Below are positions 1-8,265 of a stretch of 32,533 nucleotides of DNA, piece after piece. Position 1 is the first letter of the stretch. Every line of letters begins with the position of its first letter. A program made the translations under genes and the position numbers. Origin of the DNA: Kitasatospora griseola (GTDB lineage: Bacteria > Actinomycetota > Actinomycetes > Streptomycetales > Streptomycetaceae); contig NZ_BMRI01000010.1 in assembly GCF_014648555.1 (NCBI RefSeq), forward strand, positions 205,521-238,053, written 5' to 3'. The notes below the pieces were generated by a model. That model had not been told where the DNA came from. It did not search any database and saw only the letters and a program-made list of their open reading frames with translations.

Positions 1-416
1 AGCAGCTGGGCGTCCGCGACCGACTGGTGCTCACCGGCGAACGCGACGACGTGCCCGAACTGCTCACCGCGATGGACATCCTGGTCTCGCCGTCCCGCGC
101 GGAGACTTTCGGGCTCGCCGCACTGGAGGCGCTGGCCGCCGGTCTGCCGGTCCTGCACTCCGCCTGCCCGGCCCTGGCCGAACTGCCGCCCGCCGCCGCC
201 CCGCACGCCCGACTGCTGCCGTCCGAACCCGCCCGCTACGCCCGCGAACTGACGGCGGCTGCGGCCGCACCACCCGGCCCCGTCCCGGTGCCGCCCGCCG
301 TCGCCCACTACGACATCACCCGCATCGCAGCCGAACTGGCCACCCTCTACCGCGAGTCGGCCGGCACCCTACCGGGCCCCCGCCACCCCGCCCGACGCCG
401 CGCCGGCGCGCGCTGA
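1..416 (+). CDS. Glycosyltransferase (GT4-like), C-terminal part only
   Basis: The reading frame is open from the window edge (frame 3), so only the C-terminal ~138 residues are seen. They contain the EX7E nucleotide-sugar signature of retaining GT-B glycosyltransferases: the two Glu codons are at 102-104 and 126-128, in the context SPSRAETFGLAALEALAAG. A TGER/DDVPEL stretch before it is also typical of the donor-binding Rossmann half of family GT4. The likely role is sugar transfer onto a lipid-linked or exopolysaccharide precursor at the cytoplasmic face; donor and acceptor cannot be told. It is followed by a Wzz-like gene and an acyltransferase on the same strand, which fits an exopolysaccharide cluster. 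The Pro/Arg/Ala-rich tail ends at TGA 414-416. Confidence 0.8.
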   Translation, partial: QLGVRDRLVLTGERDDVPELLTAMDILVSPSRAETFGLAALEALAAGLPVLHSACPALAELPPAAAPHARLLPSEPARYARELTAAAAAPPGPVPVPPAVAHYDITRIAAELATLYRESAGTLPGPRHPARRRAGAR

Positions 417-741
417 CCCCGTCCCCTCTGTTCCCTGGAGCCCTCCCGATGCCCGATCCTCGCCATGCCGCCGCGCCTGGCCGCTGTCGTCCGGACCCGG
501 CTGCTGCGTCCGGGAGTTGACGGCCGTTTTCACCTTGCGGCCCGGTCCCGGCCCGGTGCTGCGCGCTGTCGCGCACTGACCTCGTCCCCTTTCGCTCTCT
601 GGAGTCCTCCCGATGCCCGATCTCCGCCGCCGCGCCCGTGCGCTGGCGCGCCGCCGGTGGTCGGCGGCCGTCGCCGTCGCGCCGGGTTCGGCGGCTCGCG
701 TCCGCGACCTCGTCCTCTCTCGTTCTTCTGGAGTCACCCCG
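417..741 (+). repeat. Three degenerate tandem copies of a leader/start region
   Basis: This 325-base stretch between the glycosyltransferase and the best Wzz-like start holds repeated copies of one unit: a C/T-rich tract, a TGGAG ribosome-binding site, then ATGCCCGA. The three ATGs are at 449, 613 and 742. The first copy opens only a 23-codon frame ending in TGA. The second is in frame with the third (129 bases, 43 codons apart). The similarity between the second and third copies continues for roughly 60 bases into the coding part (RRRARALAR, then R(R/W)W). The first copy also repeats the GCGC-TGAC context of the upstream stop codon. It looks like old tandem duplication that has diverged. Confidence 0.75.
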
Positions 742-1365
742 ATGCCCGAACTACGCCGCCGCGCTCGCGCGTTGGCCCGCCGTTGGTGGCCGATGGCCGT
801 TGCCGTTCCGCTCGGTGCGGCGGTCGGCGCCGGCTATGCCGTCGTCTCGCACCCCTCCTACGCCTCGTCCGCGTACGTGGTGGTGGTGCCGCAGGCTCAG
901 GGCGAGAACGCCAATGCCGTCAATTTCGCGCAGGCTTACGGCCGGCTCACCGGCCAGCCGCAGGTGCTGCTCGGCGCCGCCGCCGAAACGCACCACTCGG
1001 TGACCGCGCTGGCCGCCCTGGTGCGCGGCACCACCTCCCCGGACGCCCCGGTGATCGAGATCACCGGCACCGGCCGTCGGCCCGAGGACGCGGTGCAGAA
1101 CGCCGGCGCGGTCGCCAGGTCGCTGATCGCGTTCGGCAATGCGGGCAGCAGGGAGACCGGCGTCAAGCTGGTCCAACTGGCCGCCGCCGCCGAACCCGAC
1201 GCCCCGACCTCGCCGTCCGCCACGCTGGACACCGCGGTCGGCGGCGCGGCCGGCGTCCTGCTCGGCACGCTGGTGATGCTCACCCGCCGCAGGACCGTCC
1301 CGGCCGTCGGGGCCGTGCTGCCCGTCCAGGCCGAGACCTCGCGGTCCGAGGGGGTGTACCGGTGA
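742..1365 (+). CDS. Wzz-like polysaccharide chain-length / co-polymerase membrane protein
   Basis: This 207-residue protein has the layout of a small Wzz/Wzc-type chain-length determinant. It has an Arg-rich cytoplasmic N-terminus, a membrane segment at about residues 17-36, an extracytoplasmic part starting ASSAYVVVVPQ, a second membrane segment at about 153-172, and a short basic tail. No kinase domain or Walker motif is present. ATG 742 has GGAG 8 bases upstream and places the membrane segment at the usual distance from the N-terminus. ATG 613, also with GGAG, is in frame and would add 43 residues that are a diverged copy of the N-terminus, so a 250-residue form is possible. The stop overlaps the next start by 4 bases. 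It probably controls polymer length or export in this cluster; the exact polymer is unknown. Confidence 0.7.
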   Translation: MPELRRRARALARRWWPMAVAVPLGAAVGAGYAVVSHPSYASSAYVVVVPQAQGENANAVNFAQAYGRLTGQPQVLLGAAAETHHSVTALAALVRGTTSPDAPVIEITGTGRRPEDAVQNAGAVARSLIAFGNAGSRETGVKLVQLAAAAEPDAPTSPSATLDTAVGGAAGVLLGTLVMLTRRRTVPAVGAVLPVQAETSRSEGVYR

Positions 1366-2543
1366 AGCTCCGTCAACAGCGTTCCGCCGATGTCCGGGTG
1401 CCCGCCCAGGGCGACCGTTCCGTCGCCGACCGCGACCGGTGGGCCGCCGAAGTGCTGCGCACCGACGACGCGTTGGACCTGGTCGCCGACGAGTGGGACG
1501 ACCTGTACCGGCGCTGCTCCACCGCCACCGCGTTCCAGGCCGCGCCGTGGCTGCGGTCCTGGTGGCGCGGCTACGGCCGGCCCGGCGGGCTGGTCGTGGT
1601 GCTGGTCCGCCGCGACGGGCGGCTGGTCGCCGCCGCCGCGCTGCGCCGTCGCGGCCCGTTCGGCGGCCTGACCAACCTGGGCGCGGGCCTGGTCGACTTC
1701 ACCGACGTGCTGCTGGACGACGAGTGCGCCGACCGGGCCGCGGCCGAACTCGCCGCCGCACTGCCGCTGCGCCGCCCCTGGCACAGCCTGGAACTGCGCG
1801 AGGTGCGCCCCGAGGCGGCCGTGCAGCGGGTGTTCGCGCACTGGCGGGGCCGCCGGCACCGGTTCGCCGACTCGATGTGCCAGTACCTGCCCGCCGTCCC
1901 GATGGACGAGCTGCTCAAGCGGCTGCCCGGCAAGACCGCGCAGCGCAGCCGGGTCAAGCTGCGCAGGATCGCCGAGGCCGGGATCCGGGTGCACTCCGCC
2001 ACGGCCGACGAAGTCCCGGACACCGTCCGCGAGTTGCTTCGCCTGCACCGCCTCCAGTGGCAGGCCCGCGGAGTCACCCCGGAGCACCGCAGCGAGCGTT
2101 TCGCGCACCACCTCGCCGAGTCCACCGCCGGACTGGTGGCCACCCGCCGGGCGGCCATACAGCGCTTCGAGCTCGACGGGGAGGTGCTGGCGGTCGACCT
2201 GGTGCTGCTCTGCGCCCCGTTCGGCGGCCTGTACATGTACGGCGCCCACCCGGCACTGCGCGAGCGGCTGGACATCGCCGGCCTGCTGTTCGGCGCCGCG
2301 CTGGACGAGGTGCGCGCCGCCGGGATCCCGCAGTTGAGCCTGCTGCGCGGCCAGGAGCCGTACAAGCAGCGTTGGCGGCCGGATCAACTCCCCAACCAGC
2401 GACTGGTGTTCGGCCCCGGCCGGCTCGCCCCGTTCGCCGCGGCCCGGGCCCTGCGGGTGCGGGCCCGGATCGCCGCGGTGCAGCTGCTGCGGACCAGGCT
2501 GCCGAAGCTGAAGGAGGCGCTGGTGCGGGCCCGGCTCCGGTGA
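1362..2543 (+). CDS. CelD/FemAB-like GNAT-fold acyltransferase
   Basis: This 393-residue protein starts at GTG 1362, whose last bases form the TGA of the Wzz-like gene (GTGA overlap), so the two are translationally coupled. The layout fits the Acetyltransf_6 (CelD/BcsL) family. An N-terminal half contains FQAAPWLRSWW, and a C-terminal GNAT-like core (about residues 165-330) contains KLRRIAEAG, VLAVDLVLLC, GLYMYGAH and the ending QEPYKQRWRPD, which is characteristic of the family. Such proteins occur in cellulose and exopolysaccharide clusters, where they are thought to acylate sugars or precursors; the acyl donor cannot be read from sequence. No signal peptide is seen, so it acts in the cytoplasm. 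It converges with the glycosidase at 2552, with 8 bases between the stops. Confidence 0.75.
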   Translation: MKLRQQRSADVRVPAQGDRSVADRDRWAAEVLRTDDALDLVADEWDDLYRRCSTATAFQAAPWLRSWWRGYGRPGGLVVVLVRRDGRLVAAAALRRRGPFGGLTNLGAGLVDFTDVLLDDECADRAAAELAAALPLRRPWHSLELREVRPEAAVQRVFAHWRGRRHRFADSMCQYLPAVPMDELLKRLPGKTAQRSRVKLRRIAEAGIRVHSATADEVPDTVRELLRLHRLQWQARGVTPEHRSERFAHHLAESTAGLVATRRAAIQRFELDGEVLAVDLVLLCAPFGGLYMYGAHPALRERLDIAGLLFGAALDEVRAAGIPQLSLLRGQEPYKQRWRPDQLPNQRLVFGPGRLAPFAAARALRVRARIAAVQLLRTRLPKLKEALVRARLR

Positions 2544-2551
2544 CGGCTCGG

Positions 2552-3601
2552 CTACCCCGCCGCCCCGGTCGAGCCCGACATCAACTGCCGGTAGACCTCC
2601 GCCGACTTCGGGTTGTCCTTGCACTGCCAGAAGCCGTGCGGGCAGTAGTCGGTGACGGTCTGGTAGGCGGTGTCGTGGGTGCGCATCCACTCCACCATCC
2701 GCCGCACGTACTCCGGGTTGTCGCCGTTGTGGAACAGCCCCCACTCCGGGTAGGAGACCGGCTTGCCGCGCTTGGCCGCGAACTCCACCTGGTCCTGCAG
2801 CCCGTAGGGTTCCCTGACGTAGTCGTCGAAGGTGGCGCCCGCGGGCATGTCGTAGCTGTCCATCCCGAGGATGTCGACCACGTCGTCGCCCGGGTAGCAG
2901 CGCGTCCAGGGGATCGCGTCCAGCCCGCGGGTGGGGGTGAAGTCGAAGGTGAAGTGCTGCCCGGGCACCGAGCGCATCACGCCGACGATCCGCCGCCAGT
3001 ACGTCTTCCAGGCGCTCGGGTCGGGCCGGCAGCGCGAGGTGTAGGTGGTGCCGTTCATCTCCCAGCCCAGGGTGAGGACGGTGTCGCCGCCCCCCAGCGC
3101 CACCAACTTGCGGGCCAGCCGCAGGAAGTGCTGGTCGAACTCGCCCTTGTTGCCGCGGGCCAGCAGGCCGGCCACCTCGGCGTCCGGCACGTTGGCCTCG
3201 TTGGGGACCAGCATCGGCACGCCCAGCACCAGCCGCCGGGCCGGGTCGGCCTGCCGCCACTGCGACCACAGGCCGAGCACCACCGGCTCGCCCTCGACGT
3301 CCTGCCAGCCGTTGCCGGCCAGGTAGGTGTGGCCGACCTGCATGTTGGCGTTGTTCAGCCAGGACGCCATCCGGGCGATGTTCGGGATGTAGTCGTTCCA
3401 GGAGCCGACGAAGGCGCCGAACGGCACCTCGTGCAGGGCCCGTTGCACCGCGGGGCGGGGCGCCGTGCCGCGGGGCCGGACGGCGTCCGAGGAGAGGGCC
3501 GTGTGCCGCTCGGTCTGGCTGAGCGGCGTGCCCGAGGGCACGCTCGCGGTCGTCATCAGCAGCAGAGCGGCGGCGGCCAGGGTCAGTCGGCCGAGGCGCA
3601 T
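2552..3601 (-). CDS. Secreted glycoside hydrolase, GH26-like
   Basis: This 349-residue protein begins with a Sec signal peptide (MRLGRLTLAAAALLLMTTAS). The mature part resembles GH26 (clan GH-A, beta-mannanase-type). LGWEMNG carries the probable acid/base Glu181 and YPEWG the probable nucleophile Glu286. Other matching pieces are FVGSWNDY near the start of the barrel, FDFTPTRG, and DILGMDSYD. The start is supported by GGAG 7 bases upstream. It faces a cell-envelope polysaccharide cluster, so it may trim or release that polymer, or it may digest external mannan or related glycans; the substrate cannot be assigned. A TAGGCT -10 box and a CTGAC-N5-GTCAG palindrome lie just upstream (3644-3666), so it probably has its own regulated promoter. 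Confidence 0.75.
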   Translation of the reverse strand: MRLGRLTLAAAALLLMTTASVPSGTPLSQTERHTALSSDAVRPRGTAPRPAVQRALHEVPFGAFVGSWNDYIPNIARMASWLNNANMQVGHTYLAGNGWQDVEGEPVVLGLWSQWRQADPARRLVLGVPMLVPNEANVPDAEVAGLLARGNKGEFDQHFLRLARKLVALGGGDTVLTLGWEMNGTTYTSRCRPDPSAWKTYWRRIVGVMRSVPGQHFTFDFTPTRGLDAIPWTRCYPGDDVVDILGMDSYDMPAGATFDDYVREPYGLQDQVEFAAKRGKPVSYPEWGLFHNGDNPEYVRRMVEWMRTHDTAYQTVTDYCPHGFWQCKDNPKSAEVYRQLMSGSTGAAG

Positions 3602-3643
3602 GGGCTCACTCCGAACGAGATCGGGGACAACGTCGGCCCCTGG

Positions 3644-3649
3644 AGCCTA
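3644..3649 (-). promoter_or_regulatory. Probable -10 box (TAGGCT) of the glycosidase gene
   Basis: On the minus strand TAGGCT fits the TANNNT -10 pattern. It would put the transcript start near 3637, giving a leader of about 36 bases that contains the GGAG site. No convincing -35 is seen. Confidence 0.45.
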
Positions 3650-3651
3650 AC

Positions 3652-3666
3652 CTGACAGACCGTCAG
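3652..3666. promoter_or_regulatory. Palindromic operator candidate CTGAC-N5-GTCAG
   Basis: The 15-mer CTGACAGACCGTCAG directly abuts the -10 box of the glycosidase, where a repressor would block RNA polymerase. A closely matching 15-mer occurs at 26538-26552. The spacing suits a dimeric regulator such as a TetR-type protein, but the regulator is not in this window. Confidence 0.45.
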
Positions 3667-3699
3667 AAAGGCTGCATATCACCCCGTCGAGTCCGCCGG

Positions 3700-4596
3700 T
3701 CAGCCGAAGGTGTTGCACTTCGTCAGGTCGCCGGTCCGGTAGCCGGTGGTGAACCACTGGGTGCGCTGCGCCGAGGAGCCGTGCGTCCAGGTCTCCGGGT
3801 TGGTCTTTCCGGTGGCGCGCTGCTGGATCCGGTCGTCGCCGACCGACTCGGCGGCGTCCAGCGCCCGGGCGATGTCCTCGTCGGTCAGCTTGGTGATCAG
3901 CGGACGGCCGGTGGAGGCCTGCGGAGTGGTGGTGGCGTGGTGCGTCCACACGCCCGCGTAGCAGTCCGCCTGGAGCTCCAGCTTCACCGAGGCGCTGTCC
4001 GCGCCCTGCCGGTCGTTGCCGACCTTCGCCATGGTGCCGAGCAGCGTCTGCACGTGGTGCCCGTACTCGTGGGCCACCACGTACGCCTCCGCGAACGGGC
4101 CGCCCTGGGCGCCCAGTTGGCGGGTCATGTCGTTGAAGAAGCCGAGATCGAAGTAGGCCTTGTGGTCGCCCGGGCAGTAGAACGGCCCGACCGCCGAGGT
4201 CGCCGCGCCGCAGGCGGTCTGGACCCGGTCGGTGAACAGCACGGTCGGCGCGAGCGAGTACTGCCTGCCGCGGCTCGCGAAGTCGCCCTGCCAGTAGTTC
4301 TGCACGCTGTTCACCACCGCCAGGATCCGGCAGTCCTGCCGCTTGTTGGCGTCCGCGCCGGTCTTGCAGGTCGAGGTCTGCTGGTCCGTGGAACCGGCGG
4401 CCTGCCCCGTCGCGGGCTTGCTGCCGCCGGAGCCGGTCACTGAGTTCAGCAGACCCGGGTCGAACCCGAACACCAGTGCCAGCACCAGGCCGAGGATGCC
4501 GACCGCGCCACCGCCGATCGCCAGCCCGCCGCCGGGGATGCCCCGGCGGTCCTGCACCTGCGAGTCGTCGAGCTGGGCGTCGTCGTCGAATTGCAT
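3700..4596 (-). CDS. ypfJ: YpfJ-type neutral zinc metallopeptidase, membrane-anchored
   Basis: This 298-residue protein belongs by motif to the YpfJ/KPN_02809 neutral zinc metallopeptidase family (Zn_peptidase_2). A short acidic cytoplasmic N-terminus is followed by one membrane segment (about residues 23-45, Gly-rich then [13 protein letters not shown]). A Gly/Ser/Thr linker follows, then the extracytoplasmic catalytic domain. The zinc site is HEYGH (His176, Glu177, His180), with Glu207 in [10 protein letters not shown] as the likely third ligand. Also typical are [16 protein letters not shown] and the C-terminal [18 protein letters not shown]. Four or more Cys residues outside the membrane suggest disulfides. 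The start has a GAGGTG site upstream and a TAGGGT -10 box at 4640-4645. The physiological substrate of the family is unknown. Confidence 0.9.
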   Translation of the reverse strand: MQFDDDAQLDDSQVQDRRGIPGGGLAIGGGAVGILGLVLALVFGFDPGLLNSVTGSGGSKPATGQAAGSTDQQTSTCKTGADANKRQDCRILAVVNSVQNYWQGDFASRGRQYSLAPTVLFTDRVQTACGAATSAVGPFYCPGDHKAYFDLGFFNDMTRQLGAQGGPFAEAYVVAHEYGHHVQTLLGTMAKVGNDRQGADSASVKLELQADCYAGVWTHHATTTPQASTGRPLITKLTDEDIARALDAAESVGDDRIQQRATGKTNPETWTHGSSAQRTQWFTTGYRTGDLTKCNTFG

Positions 4597-4639
4597 CCTG
4601 TCTCACCTCTGTAACAGTCCGTCGGCCGGTCGAAGCCGT

Positions 4640-4645
4640 ACCCTA
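4640..4645 (-). promoter_or_regulatory. Probable -10 box (TAGGGT) of the zinc peptidase gene
   Basis: Minus-strand TAGGGT fits TANNNT and would give a leader of about 37 bases with a GAGGTG ribosome-binding site. No clear -35 is visible. Confidence 0.4.
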
Positions 4646-4772
4646 GCGGGCCGTACGGGGCGGGAAGGGCTTGGCCGACGCAGGTCGGAGCCGGTGGTGT
4701 CGGAACCGAATAAGGCGTGCGGCAACGGCGTGGCGCGTTCGAATCCAGCTGCTTTCCGCCGGGGCCGGACGG

Positions 4773-4778
4773 TACGCT
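4773..4778 (+). promoter_or_regulatory. -10 box (TACGCT) for a leaderless transcript
   Basis: TACGCT ends 6 bases before GTG 4785, so transcription would begin at or beside the start codon. This agrees with the absence of a ribosome-binding site there. Confidence 0.55.
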
Positions 4779-4784
4779 CCGGCC

Positions 4785-5696
4785 GTGTCCTTCAATCCGC
4801 TGCGCAGTCTGTCGCCCCGATCGGTCCTGCCCGCCGCCGCCGCACTGCTGGTCCTCGCGGCCGGTGCAGCGGCGCACGCCAACCGCCCGCAGCCGTTCGG
4901 AGACCAGGTCCTGCCCGGCGCGGCGAACGCCAGCCCGGTCGGCGCCCAGTCGACCGGCGCCGGAGACCTGGAGCTGAAGGTCGGCCCCGGCGTGGAGGCC
5001 TTCTCCCGCGCCACCGGCGAACACCTCTGGTCCTACCGCCGGGACGGCAGCACCGCCCTCCACCTCACCATGCTCGGCGAGGACGCCGCGGTGGTCTGGG
5101 ACGACGGCATGGTGACGGCCGTCAACCCGGCCGACCACTCGGTGCGCTGGCACCGCAGCGTCCCCGGCCTGGCCGACTGGCTGAGCGCCGACGGCGAACC
5201 CGGCGCGGCCGACCGCACCGAGGAGCAGCGCAAGCAGCTCGCGACGAAGCGGGCTGCCGCCGCGCTGCACCCCTCCGCGGACCCGAAGGCCGACGCGTTC
5301 ATCACCGTGGTCACCCCCGGCCTGCTGATGGGCTTCCGCGACCGCGACGGCGACCTCCGCTTCAACTCCCGCCCCCCGGCGGGCTGCACCTTCGACCCGG
5401 CCCGCACCGCACAGAGCGACGACGCGGTCCTGATCCCCCGGGTCTGCCCGCCCACCACCGGCCCCGGCGCCCGCCAACTGCCCGGCGGCGTCATGGTCTT
5501 CTCCCTCACCGCACCCGGCAACTTCCTCAACACCGGCCCCGACGTCCTGATGCACCCGCTGGACAGCCACCGGATCGCGATCGACGACGGCCCGGTCATC
5601 GGCACCTGGGTGTACGACACCACCCGCGGTGCGAGGGAGAGCAACTGCGGGGCTTCGGTGCCGTTCGCGGCGACGACGCCCACCTGCGAGAAGTAA
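4785..5696 (+). CDS. Secreted or anchored PQQ-like beta-propeller protein
   Basis: This 303-residue protein is read from GTG 4785 because a TACGCT box sits 6 bases upstream and an N-terminal hydrophobic segment follows at once (about residues 10-30, SVLPAAAALLVLAAGAAA). That segment is an uncleaved anchor or a signal peptide. The rest resembles a partial BamB/PQQ propeller: repeats such as VEAFSRATGEHLWSYRRDGS and MVTAVNPADHSVRWHRSVPG have the AxxxxTGxxxW pattern of such blades. Several Cys in the second half (CTF, RVCPP, SNCG, TCEK) could form disulfides outside the membrane. No catalytic residues are recognised. It is likely a binding or structural envelope protein; function unknown. In-frame starts further upstream lack signals and would bury the signal sequence. 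Confidence 0.7.
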   Translation: MSFNPLRSLSPRSVLPAAAALLVLAAGAAAHANRPQPFGDQVLPGAANASPVGAQSTGAGDLELKVGPGVEAFSRATGEHLWSYRRDGSTALHLTMLGEDAAVVWDDGMVTAVNPADHSVRWHRSVPGLADWLSADGEPGAADRTEEQRKQLATKRAAAALHPSADPKADAFITVVTPGLLMGFRDRDGDLRFNSRPPAGCTFDPARTAQSDDAVLIPRVCPPTTGPGARQLPGGVMVFSLTAPGNFLNTGPDVLMHPLDSHRIAIDDGPVIGTWVYDTTRGARESNCGASVPFAATTPTCEK

Positions 5697-5699
5697 CGG

Positions 5700-5717
5700 C
5701 GTTGCGCGAGCGCAGCG
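5700..5717 (+). terminator. Weak hairpin after the propeller gene
   Basis: CGTTGCGC and GCGCAGCG pair over 8 bases (one G-T wobble) around a 2-base loop, directly after the stop codon. There is no T-tract, so this is only a possible terminator. Confidence 0.35.
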
Positions 5718-5794
5718 GGCTGCACCGGCGACGCTCTCCCCGGCTTCGCACCCCTCGGGTTGACCGGCCCGGGAAGACGGATCGCGCCCTCCCG

Positions 5795-5800
5795 TAGACT
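5795..5800 (+). promoter_or_regulatory. -10 box (TAGACT) of the ABC-F transcript
   Basis: TAGACT ends 7 bases before ATG 5808. Transcription from it would therefore start on the first codon of a tiny leader ORF rather than near the ABC-F start at 5849. The nearest TTGACC (5760-5765) is 29 bases upstream, too far for a -35. Confidence 0.6.
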
Positions 5801-5807
5801 GGAGCGC

Positions 5808-5834
5808 ATGGCTGAGTGCCATACCCACGTCTAG
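5808..5834 (+). CDS. Eight-codon leaderless uORF before the ABC-F gene
   Basis: ATG 5808 opens a frame encoding MAECHTHV and stops at TAG 5832-5834. It has no ribosome-binding site but lies 7 bases after a TAGACT box, the geometry of a leaderless mRNA. The stop codon overlaps the AGGAG site (5833-5837) that serves the downstream ABC-F start at 5849, so ribosomes finishing or stalling on the leader would cover that site. It is out of frame with the ABC-F gene. A role in translational attenuation is inference; conservation in relatives would decide it. Confidence 0.5.
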   Translation: MAECHTHV

Positions 5835-5848
5835 GAGTGACCCCAGCC

Positions 5849-7447
<1,599 letters not shown>

Positions 7448-7584
7448 ACCGCGAGTAGACGCCGGGTCGGTCACCGGTACGAGAAGAACTGGTCATCCGT
7501 CCAACCCGGGAACACCCGGACCGGCGCGCCCGTTGACTCTGTACGCCCGGGCCGCCGGGGCCCGGCCCCGGCCGGGCTGAGCAG

Positions 7585-7610
7585 CGGATTCGCTCGGCGG
7601 AGCGAATCCG
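7585..7610 (+). terminator. Hairpin terminator candidate after the ABC-F gene
   Basis: A perfect 11-base stem (core GGATTCGCTC with GAGCGAATCC) encloses a 4-base loop, about 140 bases after the ABC-F stop. There is no T-run, which is common for actinobacterial terminators. The rest of 7448-7720 is G/C-rich spacer in which I see no gene. Confidence 0.55.
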
Positions 7611-7722
7611 GGAGGGGCGCGCACACCCTCCGTGAGCGCCGTGGTGCGGAGCGAACACCACCGGACGAGCCCGCTTTCCGGCGACGGACCTTGTCGAATG
7701 GGTGGCCAGGAGCCTTGCAATG

Positions 7723-7750
7723 GGTGATCATGGGAATCTGACTGATCACC
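7723..7750. promoter_or_regulatory. Perfect inverted repeat, operator candidate of the HTH gene
   Basis: GGTGATCA (7723-7730) and TGATCACC (7743-7750) are exact inverted 8-mers with a 12-base spacer. Their centres are 20 bases apart, about two helical turns. The repeat ends 4-5 bases before the GAGGAGG site of the HTH gene, so it could be an autoregulatory operator or an mRNA hairpin. Confidence 0.5.
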
Positions 7751-7767
7751 TCTACGAGGAGGCACGG

Positions 7768-8001
7768 GTGGCCGAGACTCTGAAAAAGGGCAGCCGGGTG
7801 ACAGGTGCCGCGCGTGAGAAGCTCGCGGCCGATCTCAAGAAGAAGTACGACTCCGGCGCGAGCATTCGCGCCCTCGCGGAGGAGACGGGCCGCTCCTACG
7901 GCTTCGTCCACCGGATGCTCAGTGAGTCCGGGGTCAACCTCCGCGGTCGTGGCGGCGCCACTCGTGGCAAGGGCAAAACCGCTGCGGCCGCCGGTTCCTG
8001 A
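7768..8001 (+). CDS. Small helix-turn-helix DNA-binding protein
   Basis: This 77-residue basic protein starts at GTG 7768, with a strong GAGGAGG site 6 bases upstream. Residues about 23-50 (KKKYDSGASIRALAEETGRSYGFVHRML) form a clear HTH of the type seen in transposase/resolvase-like and WhiB-independent small regulators. SIRALAEETG is helix 2 and SYGFVHRML the recognition helix. A Lys-rich N-terminus and a Gly/Arg/Lys-rich tail (RGRGGATRGKGK) suggest non-specific DNA contact as well. Proteins of this length and sequence appear widely conserved in streptomycetes, from memory. It is a stand-alone gene; the perfect inverted repeat just upstream may be its own target. No ligand domain is present, so it could be a nucleoid-associated or constitutive regulator. 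Confidence 0.8.
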   Translation: MAETLKKGSRVTGAAREKLAADLKKKYDSGASIRALAEETGRSYGFVHRMLSESGVNLRGRGGATRGKGKTAAAAGS

Positions 8002-8200
8002 CGATCCATCAGTTCCGGCGGGCGGTGCCAGAGCAGCCCGACTGCCCATGCTGCACCAGTACGCTGTTCGCCAATGCAAGACGTTCCACACGGATCGGCG
8101 GCCGGGTTCTCCCGAGCCGCCGACCGCCGTTTCCGGGCCCTTGCGGGGGCCATTTCGCGAGCATTCCGCCGGCATTCCTGTACGTCGATCCGACGCTTTG

Positions 8201-8214
8201 TTACTCTCCAGTAG
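8201..8214. promoter_or_regulatory. TTACT-N4-AGTAG operator candidate / -10 region of the crotonase gene
   Basis: TTACTCTCCAGTAG is an almost perfect palindrome and includes TACTCT, a possible -10 box, 52 bases before the crotonase start. TTACT...AGTAA palindromes upstream of actinobacterial fatty-acid genes are known to me only from memory. The remainder of the 8002-8265 spacer shows no gene. Confidence 0.35.
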
Positions 8215-8265
8215 CCCGTCGGGGTCGGCGGGCGTCCCCGCCATGTCGCTGGAGGTAGCCCCGCC

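Noticed and set aside
449..520. 23-codon frame starting MPDPRHAAAPG
   Set aside because: It is the decayed first copy of the duplicated start region; its codons diverge from the real N-terminus and it ends early.
936..3269. Very long open frame on the minus strand
   Set aside because: It runs antisense to the Wzz-like and acyltransferase genes and out of frame with the glycosidase. Composition is the Arg/Gly/Ala/Pro-rich mirror of G/C-rich codons, with no domain.
4737..4746. GTTCGAATCC, resembling a tRNA T-arm
   Set aside because: The bases on either side do not pair to form a T-stem, and no acceptor, D or anticodon stem can be built around it.
5760..5765. TTGACC as -35 of the ABC-F promoter
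   Set aside because: It is 29 bases from the TAGACT box, where 16-19 would be needed.
4446..5828. 460-codon minus-strand frame opposite the propeller gene
   Set aside because: It runs through the shared promoter region and overlaps the zinc peptidase start in another frame; no domain is seen.
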